Shown in pieces: positions 35,460 through 43,694 of a stretch of DNA of 64,000 nt. The position numbers were made by a program, and so were the translations under genes. The first letter of the stretch is position 1, and each line of letters starts with the position of its first letter. Origin of the DNA: Acidimicrobiales bacterium (lineage in GTDB: Bacteria > Actinomycetota > Acidimicrobiia > Acidimicrobiales > Bog-793); assembly GCA_035294085.1 (NCBI GenBank), contig DATGLP010000023.1:98661-162660 (forward strand), read 5' to 3'. The notes under the pieces were generated by a model. The model saw only the letters and a list, made by a program, of their open reading frames with translations. It did no database searches and was not told the origin of the DNA.

Positions 35460-36953
35460 TCAGACCCGCGTCGGGAAGGCGAGGCCTGGCCCTGCCGGTG
35501 GCGGCGGCGCCCACCGGCTCGTGACCACCTTGAGACGGGTGTAGAAGCGGATCGCATCCGGGCCGCAGACGTGGAGGTCCCCGAAGAGCGAGGCCTTCCA
35601 GCCGCCGAAGGGGTGGGTCGCGACCGGGGCCGGGACGGGGACGTTGACGCCGACCATGCCGACCGGGACCTCGCGCTCGAAGACCCGCGCCGCCGCGCCG
35701 TCGCGGGTGAACACCGCGGCGCCGTTCCCGTAGGGGTTGGCGCGAACGAGCCCGAGCGCCTCGGCGAGCGTCGCGACGCGCACCACGCAGAGCAGCGGTC
35801 CGAAGATCTCGTCGTCGTAGATCGGCATCCCGGGCTCGACGCAATCGAACAGGCAGGGGCCGAGCCAGAAGCCGCCGGGCTCGCCGCTCGTCGGGTGCTG
35901 CCGCCCGTCGAGGACGAGGCGCGCCCCCGCTGCGACGCCCGACTCGAGGTAGGCGAGGACGCGCTCGAGGTGGGGGCGCGAGATGAGCGGGCCCATCTCG
36001 GCGCGCGGATCGGTGGCCGGCCCGAGGGCGATGCGCGCCGCGCGCTCGCGCAGCCTGGCGACGAGGGCGTCGCCCACGCCGCCCACGGCGACGACGACCG
36101 ACACGGCCATGCAGCGCTCGCCCGACGACCCGAAGGCGCCGCTCACCGCAGCGTCCGCGGCAGCGTCCAGGTCGGCGTCCTCCAGCACGACGAGGTGGTT
36201 CTTCGCCCCGCCGAGCGCCTGGACCCGCTTGCCCTGGGCGGCAGCTGCGCCGTAGACGGCGCGCGCCGTGGCGGTCGAGCCGACGAAGCTCACCGCCGCG
36301 ACCTCGGGGTGCGCGACGAGCGCCGCGGCCGCCTCGGCGTCGCCGTGCACCACGTTGAGCACGCCCGGGGGGAAGCCGGCCTCGGCGAAGAGCGCGGCGA
36401 GCAGCGACGGCGCGGCAGGGGCCTTCTCGGACGGCTTGAGCACGAAGGTGTTGCCGCACGCGAGCGCGAGGGGGACGAGCCACAACGGCACCATCGCGGG
36501 GAAGTTGAAGGGCGTGATCCCCGCGACGACGCCGAGCGGCTCGCGCAGCGAGCAGGCGTCGATCCCGCTCGACACCTCGCGGGAGTGCTCGCCCTTCACG
36601 AGCTCGCCGATCCCGCACGCGAGCTCGACGACCTCGAGGCCGCGCCGCACCTCGCCGAGCGCGTCCGACCGGACCTTGCCGTGCTCGGCGCTCACGAGCT
36701 CGGCGACCTCCTGGCCGCGGCGGGCGAGGAGGTCCCGCAGCCGGAAGAGGAGCTCGGTGCGACGCGCGAGCGAGCACGTCCGCCACTCGTGGGAGGCGGC
36801 GCTCGCCGCCGCGACCGCGGCATCGACCTCCTCGGCGCCGGCGAGGTCGACGGTGCCGGTCACCCGGCCGGTCGCCGGGTCGACGAGGTCGCCCGTGCGG
36901 CGCGCGCCCTTCGACCACGGCTCGTTGGCGACGAGGTGGGTGACGTGCCTCAC
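35460..36953 (-). CDS. mmsA: CoA-acylating malonate/methylmalonate-semialdehyde dehydrogenase
   Basis: A 497-residue aldehyde dehydrogenase. It shows GVVAGITPFNFPAMVPLWLVPLALACGNTFVLKPSEK, GSTATARAVYGAAAAQGKRVQALGGAKNH and the catalytic Cys in FGSSGERCMAVSVVV. The GGAKNH motif (in place of the usual catalytic-Glu ELGGK) and PFGGWKASLFGDLHVCGPDAIRFYTRLK ending mark the MmsA class. It converts malonate semialdehyde or methylmalonate semialdehyde to acetyl- or propionyl-CoA, the end of the pyrimidine pathway. Its GTG overlaps the aminotransferase stop by 4 bases. Confidence 0.93.
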   Translation of the reverse strand: MRHVTHLVANEPWSKGARRTGDLVDPATGRVTGTVDLAGAEEVDAAVAAASAASHEWRTCSLARRTELLFRLRDLLARRGQEVAELVSAEHGKVRSDALGEVRRGLEVVELACGIGELVKGEHSREVSSGIDACSLREPLGVVAGITPFNFPAMVPLWLVPLALACGNTFVLKPSEKAPAAPSLLAALFAEAGFPPGVLNVVHGDAEAAAALVAHPEVAAVSFVGSTATARAVYGAAAAQGKRVQALGGAKNHLVVLEDADLDAAADAAVSGAFGSSGERCMAVSVVVAVGGVGDALVARLRERAARIALGPATDPRAEMGPLISRPHLERVLAYLESGVAAGARLVLDGRQHPTSGEPGGFWLGPCLFDCVEPGMPIYDDEIFGPLLCVVRVATLAEALGLVRANPYGNGAAVFTRDGAAARVFEREVPVGMVGVNVPVPAPVATHPFGGWKASLFGDLHVCGPDAIRFYTRLKVVTSRWAPPPPAGPGLAFPTRV

Positions 36954-38278
36954 GGGCGCGCCTCGCCGACGAGCTGGCGCGCGACGACCTCGAGGGACGC
37001 GATCAGGATGCGCGCCCCCTCGGCTGCCTCGCCGAGCGTCAGGCTGAGCGGGGGCGCGAGGCGCAGCACGTTGCCGTGCAGGCCTCCCCGGCCGACGAGC
37101 AGCCCCCGCCGGCGCGCCTCCTCGAGCGCCCCGAGCGCCGCGGCGGGTGCCGGGGTGGTCGTGCCGGGCTCGACGAGCTCGACCCCGATCATGAGGCCCT
37201 TGCCACGCACGTCGCCGACGAGGGGGAGGTCCCGGCGGCAGCGCTCGAGCTGCGCGCGGAGGAAGGCGCCCACCTCGGCGGCGTTCGCCTGGAGGTCGTG
37301 CGCGAGCAGGTAGTCGAGGTTGGCGAGCGCCGCCCTCGTCGCGAGCGGGTTCCCCCCGAAGGTCGAGATGGAGTGCGCCGCGAGGGCGTCGATCACCGCC
37401 GCCCGGCCGACGACCCCGCCGATCGCGACGCCGTTGCCCAGGCCCTTGGCGACCGTGAGGAGGTCCGGCACGACGTCGTGGGCCTGGAAGCCCCAGAAGT
37501 GCTCGCCGGTGCGCCCCCACCCCGTCTGCACCTCGTCGGACACGAGGAGGATGCCGTAGGCGTCGAGCACCTGCTTCATCGCGCCGAGCAGGCCGTCGGG
37601 GAGGACGGTGAAGCCGCCGACTCCCTGGATCGGCTCGGCGATGAGGCACGCCACGTCGCCCGCGGTCGTCGTCTCGATCACCTCGACGAGGTCGGCGACG
37701 CACGCCTCGATGCGCGCCGCGTCCGAGCGGCTGCCGAGCGGGTCCCGCACGCGGTCGGGGCAGCGCACGTAGCTCACCTGGAACGGGCTCAGGCTCGAGG
37801 CCGACCAGGCACGGTTGCCCGTCACCGCCATCGCCGCGAACGAGCGCCCGTGGTAGCTGTTGCGCAGCGCGAGCACCTGGTTCGAGCGGCGCGCCGCGCA
37901 GCAGCACAGCAGCGCCGCCTCGTTCGCCTCGGTCCCGGAGTTGACGAAGAACACCTTGGCGTCCGGGATCGTCGAGAGGCGCGCGAGCCGCTCGGCGAGC
38001 TCCACCATCGGCCGGATCAGGTAGAGCGTCGAGCAGTGCAGCAGGCGCCCGGCCTGCTCGCGGATCGCCTCGACGACCTCCGGGACGCTGTGGCCGCTCG
38101 TCGTCGTCACGATCCCGCCGAAGAAGTCGAGGTACTCGTTGCCCTCCGCGTCTCGCACGCGGCAGCCCTCGCCCGAGACGAGCTCGATCGGCTCGTCGTA
38201 GTACAGGCCGAGCCACGCCGGCGCCACCTTGCGGTGGCGCTCGGCGAGCTCGGCGTGCGCGCCCGGCGAGGCGGTCAT
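36950..38278 (-). CDS. Class III (omega) aminotransferase, beta-alanine type
   Basis: A 442-residue PLP enzyme. It has FFVNSGTEANEAALLCC, NSYHGRSFAAMAVTG, CLIAEPIQGVGGFTV, LLVSDEVQTGWGRTG and the PLP lysine in LLTVAKGLGNGVAIGG. The layout resembles AGXT2-like beta-alanine/3-aminoisobutyrate:pyruvate (or glyoxylate) aminotransferases. Context fits transamination of beta-alanine to malonate semialdehyde, the substrate of the next gene product. It overlaps the genes on either side by 4 bases. Confidence 0.9.
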   Translation of the reverse strand: MTASPGAHAELAERHRKVAPAWLGLYYDEPIELVSGEGCRVRDAEGNEYLDFFGGIVTTTSGHSVPEVVEAIREQAGRLLHCSTLYLIRPMVELAERLARLSTIPDAKVFFVNSGTEANEAALLCCCAARRSNQVLALRNSYHGRSFAAMAVTGNRAWSASSLSPFQVSYVRCPDRVRDPLGSRSDAARIEACVADLVEVIETTTAGDVACLIAEPIQGVGGFTVLPDGLLGAMKQVLDAYGILLVSDEVQTGWGRTGEHFWGFQAHDVVPDLLTVAKGLGNGVAIGGVVGRAAVIDALAAHSISTFGGNPLATRAALANLDYLLAHDLQANAAEVGAFLRAQLERCRRDLPLVGDVRGKGLMIGVELVEPGTTTPAPAAALGALEEARRRGLLVGRGGLHGNVLRLAPPLSLTLGEAAEGARILIASLEVVARQLVGEARP

Positions 38279-39246
38279 CGGACCGCCGTGCCGCCGCGCT
38301 CGGCGGCCCAGCCGTCGAGGAGGTCGCGCGCGAGCTCGGCCACCCGCTCGGGTGGGTGCACGCCCTCCTCGGTGACGTAGCGGTGGACGAGGCCGGCGTC
38401 GACGCGCTCGAAGAACTGGTTCCACACCGCGACGCGCCCGCGCTCGACGAGCGGCCAGCCCTCGGCCAGCTCGGCGGCTGGCCGCACCTCCATCTCGATG
38501 TCGCGCTCGTCGCCGAGGTACACCTTGGCGAGCTCGGTGGCGACGTAGAGGTCCACGCCGGCGCGCCGGCAGGCGAGCGCGAGCGGCAGGGTCCCGGTCT
38601 TGTTGGCGAACGAGCCGTCCGCGAACACGGTGTCCGCGCCCACGAGCGCGACGTCGGCGCGCTCGGCGGCGATGCACACCGCGGCGTCGCTGTAGAGGAC
38701 GACGGGGACCGGCGCCGCGGCGAGCGCCTCGACGAGGCGGCGCGACTCGCGGTACGGGCGCGACTCGGTGACGAGCAGCTCGAAGGGGATCCCGGCGGCG
38801 GTCGCACTGCGCAGGAGCGCCTCGAGCGTCGCGCTGTAGGAGTGCACGAGGACGCGCGCCCCCGCCCGGACGACGCTCGGCGCGAGCGCCCCGATCCGGC
38901 CGACCGCCTGCTCGGACCTCGCGGCGAACGCGCGCATCGCGATCGCGATCTCCTCCCTGAGCGCCGAGGCGTCCGCATGCTCCCCGCTCGCCAGGCTCGC
39001 GGCGAGGCGGGCGACGTTGCGCACGACCGCCATCGACGGTTTCGTCGAGGCGACCCAGTCCGCCGCCTGCGCCGCCGCCTCGCGCACGGCCTCGACGCCC
39101 GCCGAGGGGTCGACCTCCTCGACCGACAGCGCGATGAGCTCAGCCGAGGCCCGCGCGAAGGCGCTCCCGCCGGGGACGCGATTGGCCGCGATGTCGTCAC
39201 GGAGCGCCGCGAGGCGCTCGGCTCGTGCCTCGGCCGCTCCGGGCAC
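38275..39246 (-). CDS. eIF2B alpha-like sugar-phosphate isomerase family protein
   Basis: A 323-residue protein of the eIF-2B alpha/beta/delta family. An N-terminal helical domain (~1-110) is followed by the Rossmann-like half with GARVLVHSYSATLEALLRSA, FELLVTESRPYRESRRLVEAL, and the diagnostic VALVGADTVFADGSFANKTGTLPLALACRRAGVDLYV. Relatives include methylthioribose-1-phosphate isomerase and archaeal ribose-1,5-bisphosphate isomerase. Being one base after psuG (TGAgGTG) it may process the ribose phosphate released there; this is inference and the substrate is unknown. Confidence 0.75.
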   Translation of the reverse strand: MPGAAEARAERLAALRDDIAANRVPGGSAFARASAELIALSVEEVDPSAGVEAVREAAAQAADWVASTKPSMAVVRNVARLAASLASGEHADASALREEIAIAMRAFAARSEQAVGRIGALAPSVVRAGARVLVHSYSATLEALLRSATAAGIPFELLVTESRPYRESRRLVEALAAAPVPVVLYSDAAVCIAAERADVALVGADTVFADGSFANKTGTLPLALACRRAGVDLYVATELAKVYLGDERDIEMEVRPAAELAEGWPLVERGRVAVWNQFFERVDAGLVHRYVTEEGVHPPERVAELARDLLDGWAAERGGTAVR

Positions 39247-39247
39247 C

Positions 39248-40198
39248 TCACGCCCCCCGGCGCGAGGCCGCGGCGTAGGCGCACGCGATCTGCGCACCGA
39301 GCGCCACGTTGCCCCGCACGGCCGCGAGGTTTGCCTCGAGGGAGGCGCCGTCGGTCGCCTCGAAGATGTACGAGAGGAGGTAGGGGGTGAGCTGCTGGCC
39401 GCGCACGCCGTTGCGCTCGGCGGCGCGCAGCGCCTCCGCGAGGACGCGCTCGTGCAGCGCGGGGTCGAGCTGCGCCTCCACGGGCACCGCGTTGGCGACG
39501 ATGAGCGCGGAGGGCACGTCGAGCTCGTCCTGGGCGCGCATCACCGCCGCGACCGCCTCCGCGGACTCGAGGCACCAGTCGAGCATCTCGCCCGAGCCGT
39601 GGAGGTAGAAGCCGGGGAACTCGCGGGTACGGAAGCCGACGACGGTGACGTTCAGCGTCTCGAGCCGCTGGAGCGTCGCCGGGATGTCGAGGATCGACTT
39701 CACCCCCGCCGAGACGACCGTGATCCTCGTCCGGCTCAGCGCCTCGAGGTCCGCCGACTCGTCCCAGGAGTCGATCCAGCCGCGGTGCACGCCGCCGAGC
39801 CCCCCGGTGGCGAAGACGCGGATCCCGACGCTGCTCGCGACGCAGGCGGTCGCCGAGACCGTGGTCGCGCCGCTCGCCTTCGTCGCGAGCGCCACCGCCA
39901 GGTCGCGCAGCCCGAGCTTGCGGATGCCGGGCTCGCCCGCGACGCGCCGCAGCTCGTCGTCGTCGAGGCCGACCTTCACCACCCCGTCGAGCACGGCGAT
40001 CGTCGCCGGGCAGGCCCCGCCGGCTCGCACGAGGTCCTCGAGCTCCCGGGCGACCTCGTAGTTGCGGGGCTGTGGGAGCCCGTGGGAGATGATCGTCGAC
40101 TCGAGGGCGACGAGTGGGCGGCCGGCGCGGCGCGCCGCGCCGGCCTCCTCGCCGAACGCCACGCCGGCAGGCGCCGGCCGGTCACCAGCTTCTCGCAT
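39248..40198 (-). CDS. psuG: Pseudouridine-5'-phosphate glycosidase PsuG
   Basis: A 316-residue enzyme splitting pseudouridine 5'-phosphate into uracil and ribose 5-phosphate. Family blocks are PLVALESTIISHGLPQPRN, ATIAVLDGVVKVGL, RDLAVALATKASGATTVSAT, FATGGLGGVHRG and TVVSAGVKSILDIPATLQRLETLNVTVVGF. The Lys in SAGVKSILD is the ribose Schiff-base lysine of E. coli PsuG. The usual kinase partner PsuK is not in this window. It is the first gene of the seven-gene operon, with an AAAGGG ribosome site before the ATG. Confidence 0.93.
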   Translation of the reverse strand: MREAGDRPAPAGVAFGEEAGAARRAGRPLVALESTIISHGLPQPRNYEVARELEDLVRAGGACPATIAVLDGVVKVGLDDDELRRVAGEPGIRKLGLRDLAVALATKASGATTVSATACVASSVGIRVFATGGLGGVHRGWIDSWDESADLEALSRTRITVVSAGVKSILDIPATLQRLETLNVTVVGFRTREFPGFYLHGSGEMLDWCLESAEAVAAVMRAQDELDVPSALIVANAVPVEAQLDPALHERVLAEALRAAERNGVRGQQLTPYLLSYIFEATDGASLEANLAAVRGNVALGAQIACAYAAASRRGA

Positions 40199-40444
40199 CC
40201 GCTATGGCCCTTTCGGCTCACCGCTCGTGGAGCTGCGCCTGCGACGCTAAAGCCTGCCCCCTCGTGCGTCCAAGACGATGTCGGTGCGCGAACCTAAGCT
40301 CCTGCTTATCCCCACCCGCTGCGCCCGGCGCCAGCAGGTGCTCCGGAGGCACGCCAGGCGCCCGGCGCTGCCGGTAGCTCTCCCAGCTAGCCGGGCATGC
40401 CGACGCGAGCGTCCGCGGGGCCCGGTCGCGCCCGGCTGCTCCGA

Positions 40445-40464
40445 CGATAAGCGCGCCATTATCG
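40445..40464. promoter_or_regulatory. Inverted repeat CGATAA-N8-TTATCG, candidate operator
   Basis: A perfect 6-base inverted repeat with an 8-base spacer, ending 17 bases before the -35 of the transporter promoter. It is striking in a >70% GC genome. It may be an operator for a regulator of both divergent operons, for example the LysR protein at 45.5 kb (inference). Confidence 0.5.
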
Positions 40465-40481
40465 AGAGCGCCGAGTTCGTC

Positions 40482-40511
40482 TTGGACCGCCCTGCGCCTC
40501 GGCCGTACCCT
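40482..40511 (+). promoter_or_regulatory. Vegetative-type promoter of the ABC importer
   Basis: TTGGAC, 18 bases, TACCCT. This is a fair match to the housekeeping consensus and lies 45 bases before the GTG of the binding-protein gene. A GAGGGGGAG ribosome site follows at about 40542-40550. Confidence 0.5.
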
Positions 40512-40556
40512 GAGCCGCGTCATCGGGGGATACTGGGATACGAGGGGGAGCAAGAG

Positions 40557-41921
40557 GTGATCTCCAGACGATCGCGCTACCTCGCGACGGCCGCCATGGC
40601 GACCGCGGCGCTGCTCGTGACGGGTGGCGCAGCGGCGGCCTCGGGCCGTTCGAGCCCGACTCGGGTGACCCGCGGCTTCGACACCCACAAGCGGGTCACC
40701 ATCACCATCGCGGACGGCTGGGGCGACACGCCGAGCGTCGCGGCCGCCTTCGCGGGCGTCGTGCACAACTTCGAGCGGAAGTACCCGAACGTGCGGGTGA
40801 ACCTCGAGACGGAGGGCTCGAACGCCTACAACGAGGCGATCAACCTGCGGGCGGCCTCGAACAACCCGCCGGACGTCTTCATGCTCTCGACGGCGGGGTA
40901 CGGCCCGGGCTTCTACGACCTCGCGAAGGCGGGCGACCTCGAGCCGCTCGACGCCTACGCGAAGGCCTACGGCTGGTACAAGCGCTTCAGCCCGACCGCG
41001 CTCGAGGTCTTCCGCCTCAACCGCAAGACCGGCCAGTGGGGCAGCGGCGCGCTCTACGGGCTGCCCGAGCAGAACACGATGATCGGCGTCTTCTACAACA
41101 AGAAGATCCTGCACGCGATCGGCTTCAGCAGCCCGCCGACGACCTTCGCGCAGTTCGAGACGACCCTCGCGCTCGCGAAGGAGAAGGGCTACACCCCCAT
41201 CGCGGCGACGAAGGACGCCTACGTCCACGACGAGATGGGCCTCTGGGACGCCTTCTCGAGCTCGGAGCAGCCGATCAACAACTGGGTCTACGGCAAGTCC
41301 GGGACCTTCGCGAGCTCGGCCAACCTGCGCGCCGTCGAGACGCTGCTCACCTGGCAGAAGGACGGCTACCTGCAGGCAGGATCCGAGGGCCTCGGCTACG
41401 GGAACGCGGTCGGCGCGCTGACCGGGGGGAGCGCGCTGTACTTCTTCGCCGGCCCCTGGCTCGACGGCGCGGTGCAGTCCTCGCTCGGTCCTGACGCGGG
41501 GTTCATGCAGCTGCCATCGGTGTCCAAGCGCTCCCCGGTCGGCGGCGGCCCGTCGTCGCCGCTCGTCATCAGCTCGAAGTCCAAGCACCTGGCCGTCGAC
41601 GCCGCCTTCCTCAACTTCTTCAACAGCACGGCGGAGTCGAACTACCTCGTGCAGCACGGCTGGGGGCCGCCGGGCGCGACCGTCAACCCGTCGGTGGCGC
41701 GGACGCTGCCGGTGACCGCGGAGGTCCTCGCGATCCTGCGCAGGGTCGAGGCACCCGGCGGAGCCGGCACGACCCCGTACATCAACTGGGCGTCGCCGGC
41801 GGTGAACAACGACATCTACTCGGGCCTGGAGAGCGTGCTGGCCAACCAGATGACCCCGGCACAGTACCTCGCCCAGATCCAGAACGACTGGGTCCAGTTC
41901 AAGGCGCAGCGGAGGTCGTAG
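40557..41921 (+). CDS. ABC transporter substrate-binding protein (carbohydrate type 1)
   Basis: A 454-residue extracellular solute-binding protein of the SBP_bac_1 family. It has a signal peptide of the Tat/Sec type (two arginines, then ATAAMATAALLVTGGAAAA) and no lipobox cysteine that I can see. Mature features are VTITIADGWGD, NFERKYPNVRVNLET, PPDVFMLSTAGYG, LYGLPEQNTMIGVFYNKKIL and the end QIQNDWVQFKAQ. These are typical for sugar or sugar-like ligands. Lying divergent to pyrimidine catabolism suggests a nucleoside or ribosyl compound (inference). The GTG at 40557 precedes the signal peptide. Confidence 0.9.
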   Translation: MISRRSRYLATAAMATAALLVTGGAAAASGRSSPTRVTRGFDTHKRVTITIADGWGDTPSVAAAFAGVVHNFERKYPNVRVNLETEGSNAYNEAINLRAASNNPPDVFMLSTAGYGPGFYDLAKAGDLEPLDAYAKAYGWYKRFSPTALEVFRLNRKTGQWGSGALYGLPEQNTMIGVFYNKKILHAIGFSSPPTTFAQFETTLALAKEKGYTPIAATKDAYVHDEMGLWDAFSSSEQPINNWVYGKSGTFASSANLRAVETLLTWQKDGYLQAGSEGLGYGNAVGALTGGSALYFFAGPWLDGAVQSSLGPDAGFMQLPSVSKRSPVGGGPSSPLVISSKSKHLAVDAAFLNFFNSTAESNYLVQHGWGPPGATVNPSVARTLPVTAEVLAILRRVEAPGGAGTTPYINWASPAVNNDIYSGLESVLANQMTPAQYLAQIQNDWVQFKAQRRS

Positions 41922-41928
41922 GCGGCAG

Positions 41929-42873
41929 ATGGCGCGCGCCGCGGTCGCGGTCGAGGCCGGCCGGGTCCACAGCCCGGCCGGCCGGCGCGTCGCGCCTCGC
42001 GCCGTCAGCGCGCCGGCGCGGCGCCAGCGGACCGCCTACGCCTACGTCCTACCGGCGCTCGTGCTCTACGCGCTCGTCGTCGTCGTGCCCTTCGCGCACG
42101 GCGTCGTCATCTCGCTCTTCAACTGGGACGGGGCCTCGCCGATGCACTGGGTCGGCGTGCGCAACTACGCCGCCGCCTTCGGCGACCCGCTCGTGCGCCA
42201 GGCGGTCGTCCACACGCTCGTCATCATCGCCTTCTACGCCGCGATCCCCATCTGCCTCGGGCTCGTCCTCGCCGCAGTCCTCGCGCGGCTCCGCCTCCGC
42301 CTGCTCGCGACCTGGCGGGCGCTGCTCTTCCTGCCGCAGGTCATCTCCGTCGTCGTCGTCGGCGTCGCCTGGCAGTGGGTCGTCGCGGAGAACGGCCCGT
42401 TCAACGAGCTCCTGCGCGCCGTCGGCCTCGCCAGCCTGACGCGGGTCTGGCTCGGCGACTTCACCTGGGCGCTGCCCACGGAGGGGGTGATCGGCATCTG
42501 GCTCATGTCCGGGCTGTGCATGGTGCTCTTCATCGCCGGGGCCCAGGCGATCGACCCGGAGCTCTACGACGCCGCCAACGTGGACGGCGCCGGGCCGGTG
42601 CGCGAGTTCTTCACCATCACCGTCCCGGGCCTGCGCAAGGTGATCGCCGTCGCGTCGGTCCTCACCCTCGTCGGGGCGATCAACAACTTCGGGCTCATCT
42701 GGGTGACGACCGAGGGCGGGCCCGGCAACCAGACCCAGGTGCTGTCGACCCTCATCTACACGCGCGCGTTCGTGCTGAACGAGGTCGGCGACGCGGCGGC
42801 GCTCGCCGTGCTGCTCGCGGTCGTCATCATGGCAGCGGCCATCGGCATCTCGAGGCTGGCGGACCGCTCGTGA
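41929..42873 (+). CDS. ABC sugar permease 1 (UgpA/MalF-like)
   Basis: A 314-residue inner-membrane permease with six predicted helices. After a ~30-residue basic leader come YVLPALVLYALVVVVPFAHGVVISLFNWDG, then the EAA loop with ELYDAANVDGAGPVREFFTITVPGLRK (~215-240), the ATPase contact site. It starts 8 bases after the binding-protein gene and overlaps permease 2 by 4 bases. Confidence 0.93.
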   Translation: MARAAVAVEAGRVHSPAGRRVAPRAVSAPARRQRTAYAYVLPALVLYALVVVVPFAHGVVISLFNWDGASPMHWVGVRNYAAAFGDPLVRQAVVHTLVIIAFYAAIPICLGLVLAAVLARLRLRLLATWRALLFLPQVISVVVVGVAWQWVVAENGPFNELLRAVGLASLTRVWLGDFTWALPTEGVIGIWLMSGLCMVLFIAGAQAIDPELYDAANVDGAGPVREFFTITVPGLRKVIAVASVLTLVGAINNFGLIWVTTEGGPGNQTQVLSTLIYTRAFVLNEVGDAAALAVLLAVVIMAAAIGISRLADRS

Positions 42874-43694
42874 GCGTCCACACGCGGCGCGACGTCGCCG
42901 TCCGCTACGCCATCCTCGTCGCCGCGTCGGTCCTCACCCTGGCGCCGCTCGTGGTCGTCGCCATCGTCTCGTTCTTCCCGCCCGGCACGCAGCTCGACGG
43001 CGTGTCGATCCCGCCGCACCCCACCTTCGCCGCCTACGCCCACGCGTGGCGCTTCGGCGACTTCGGCCAGGCGCTCACCACGAGCGCGATCGTGGCGATC
43101 CCGGTCGTGGCGATCGTGACGACCCTCTCGGTGCTCGCCGGCTACGCCTTCGGGACGATGCGCTTCGTGGGCTCGAGGGCTCTCTTCTACGTCATCCTCG
43201 CGGGGATGACCGTCCCGTTCAACGTCATGATCGTGCCCCTCTACTTCGACTTCCAGCGGGTCCACCTGACCGACTCCTACTGGGGCCTCATCGTCCCCGA
43301 GTCGGGGATCTACCTCGCGTTCGGCGTGTTCTGGATGCGCGCCTTCTTCGCCTCCGTCCCCCCGTCCCTCATCGAGTCGGCGCGCCTCGACGGCGCCTCG
43401 AGCCTGCGCATCCTGTGGCGGATCCTCGTCCCGATCGGCAAGCCGGCAATCCTCACCCTCATGATGCTGACGTTCCTCGCGTCGTGGAACGAGTACCTCG
43501 TGCCGCTCGTCATGTCGAGCTCGAACCAGCTCCAGACCGTGCCGCTGCGGCTCGCCAACTTCCAGGGCCAGTACCTGACCGACGTGCCATCGCTCGCCGC
43601 GGCCTCGTTCATCGTCGCCGGACCGGCCATCGCCACCTACGTGGCGACGCAGCGGACCTTCTTCCGAGGGCTGCTCCAGGGGGCGCTCAAGTGA
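42870..43694 (+). CDS. ABC sugar permease 2 (UgpE/MalG-like)
   Basis: A 274-residue inner-membrane permease. Six helices; family blocks are ILAGMTVPFNVMIVPLYFDF and the EAA loop ESARLDGASSLRILWRILVPIGKPAI, ending LASWNEYLVPLVM...QRTFFRGLLQGALK as in MalG-type proteins. Its last 8 bases overlap the convergent uridine phosphorylase gene. No ATPase gene is attached; the MsmK-like gene at 46.5 kb is the obvious partner. Confidence 0.93.
   Translation: MSVHTRRDVAVRYAILVAASVLTLAPLVVVAIVSFFPPGTQLDGVSIPPHPTFAAYAHAWRFGDFGQALTTSAIVAIPVVAIVTTLSVLAGYAFGTMRFVGSRALFYVILAGMTVPFNVMIVPLYFDFQRVHLTDSYWGLIVPESGIYLAFGVFWMRAFFASVPPSLIESARLDGASSLRILWRILVPIGKPAILTLMMLTFLASWNEYLVPLVMSSSNQLQTVPLRLANFQGQYLTDVPSLAAASFIVAGPAIATYVATQRTFFRGLLQGALK

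Larger units (their letters stand above)
40199..40556. promoter_or_regulatory. Divergent intergenic control region psuG / ABC importer
   Basis: A 358-base gap between the catabolic operon (minus) and the transporter operon (plus), with lower GC than its surroundings. It holds a plus-strand promoter and an inverted repeat, listed separately, and a second AT-rich patch around 40290-40310 (CCTAAGCTCCTGCTTATCCC). It contains no credible gene. Confidence 0.6.

Noticed and set aside
35460..39575. 1371-codon minus-strand frame as a giant fusion with the aldehyde dehydrogenase
   Set aside because: Upstream part is Arg/Pro/Ala-rich shadow of the aminotransferase and eIF2B-like genes. The dehydrogenase has normal length from its own GTG overlapping the preceding stop.
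40202..40217. GGCCCTTTCGGCTC as a fifth DosR-like box upstream of psuG
   Set aside because: Its spacing differs by one base, and read on the minus strand it contains the AAAGGG ribosome site of psuG.
40247..40275. TAAAGCCT as a sixth sigma-28-like -35
   Set aside because: No GYCGTTWG block at the right distance in either direction.
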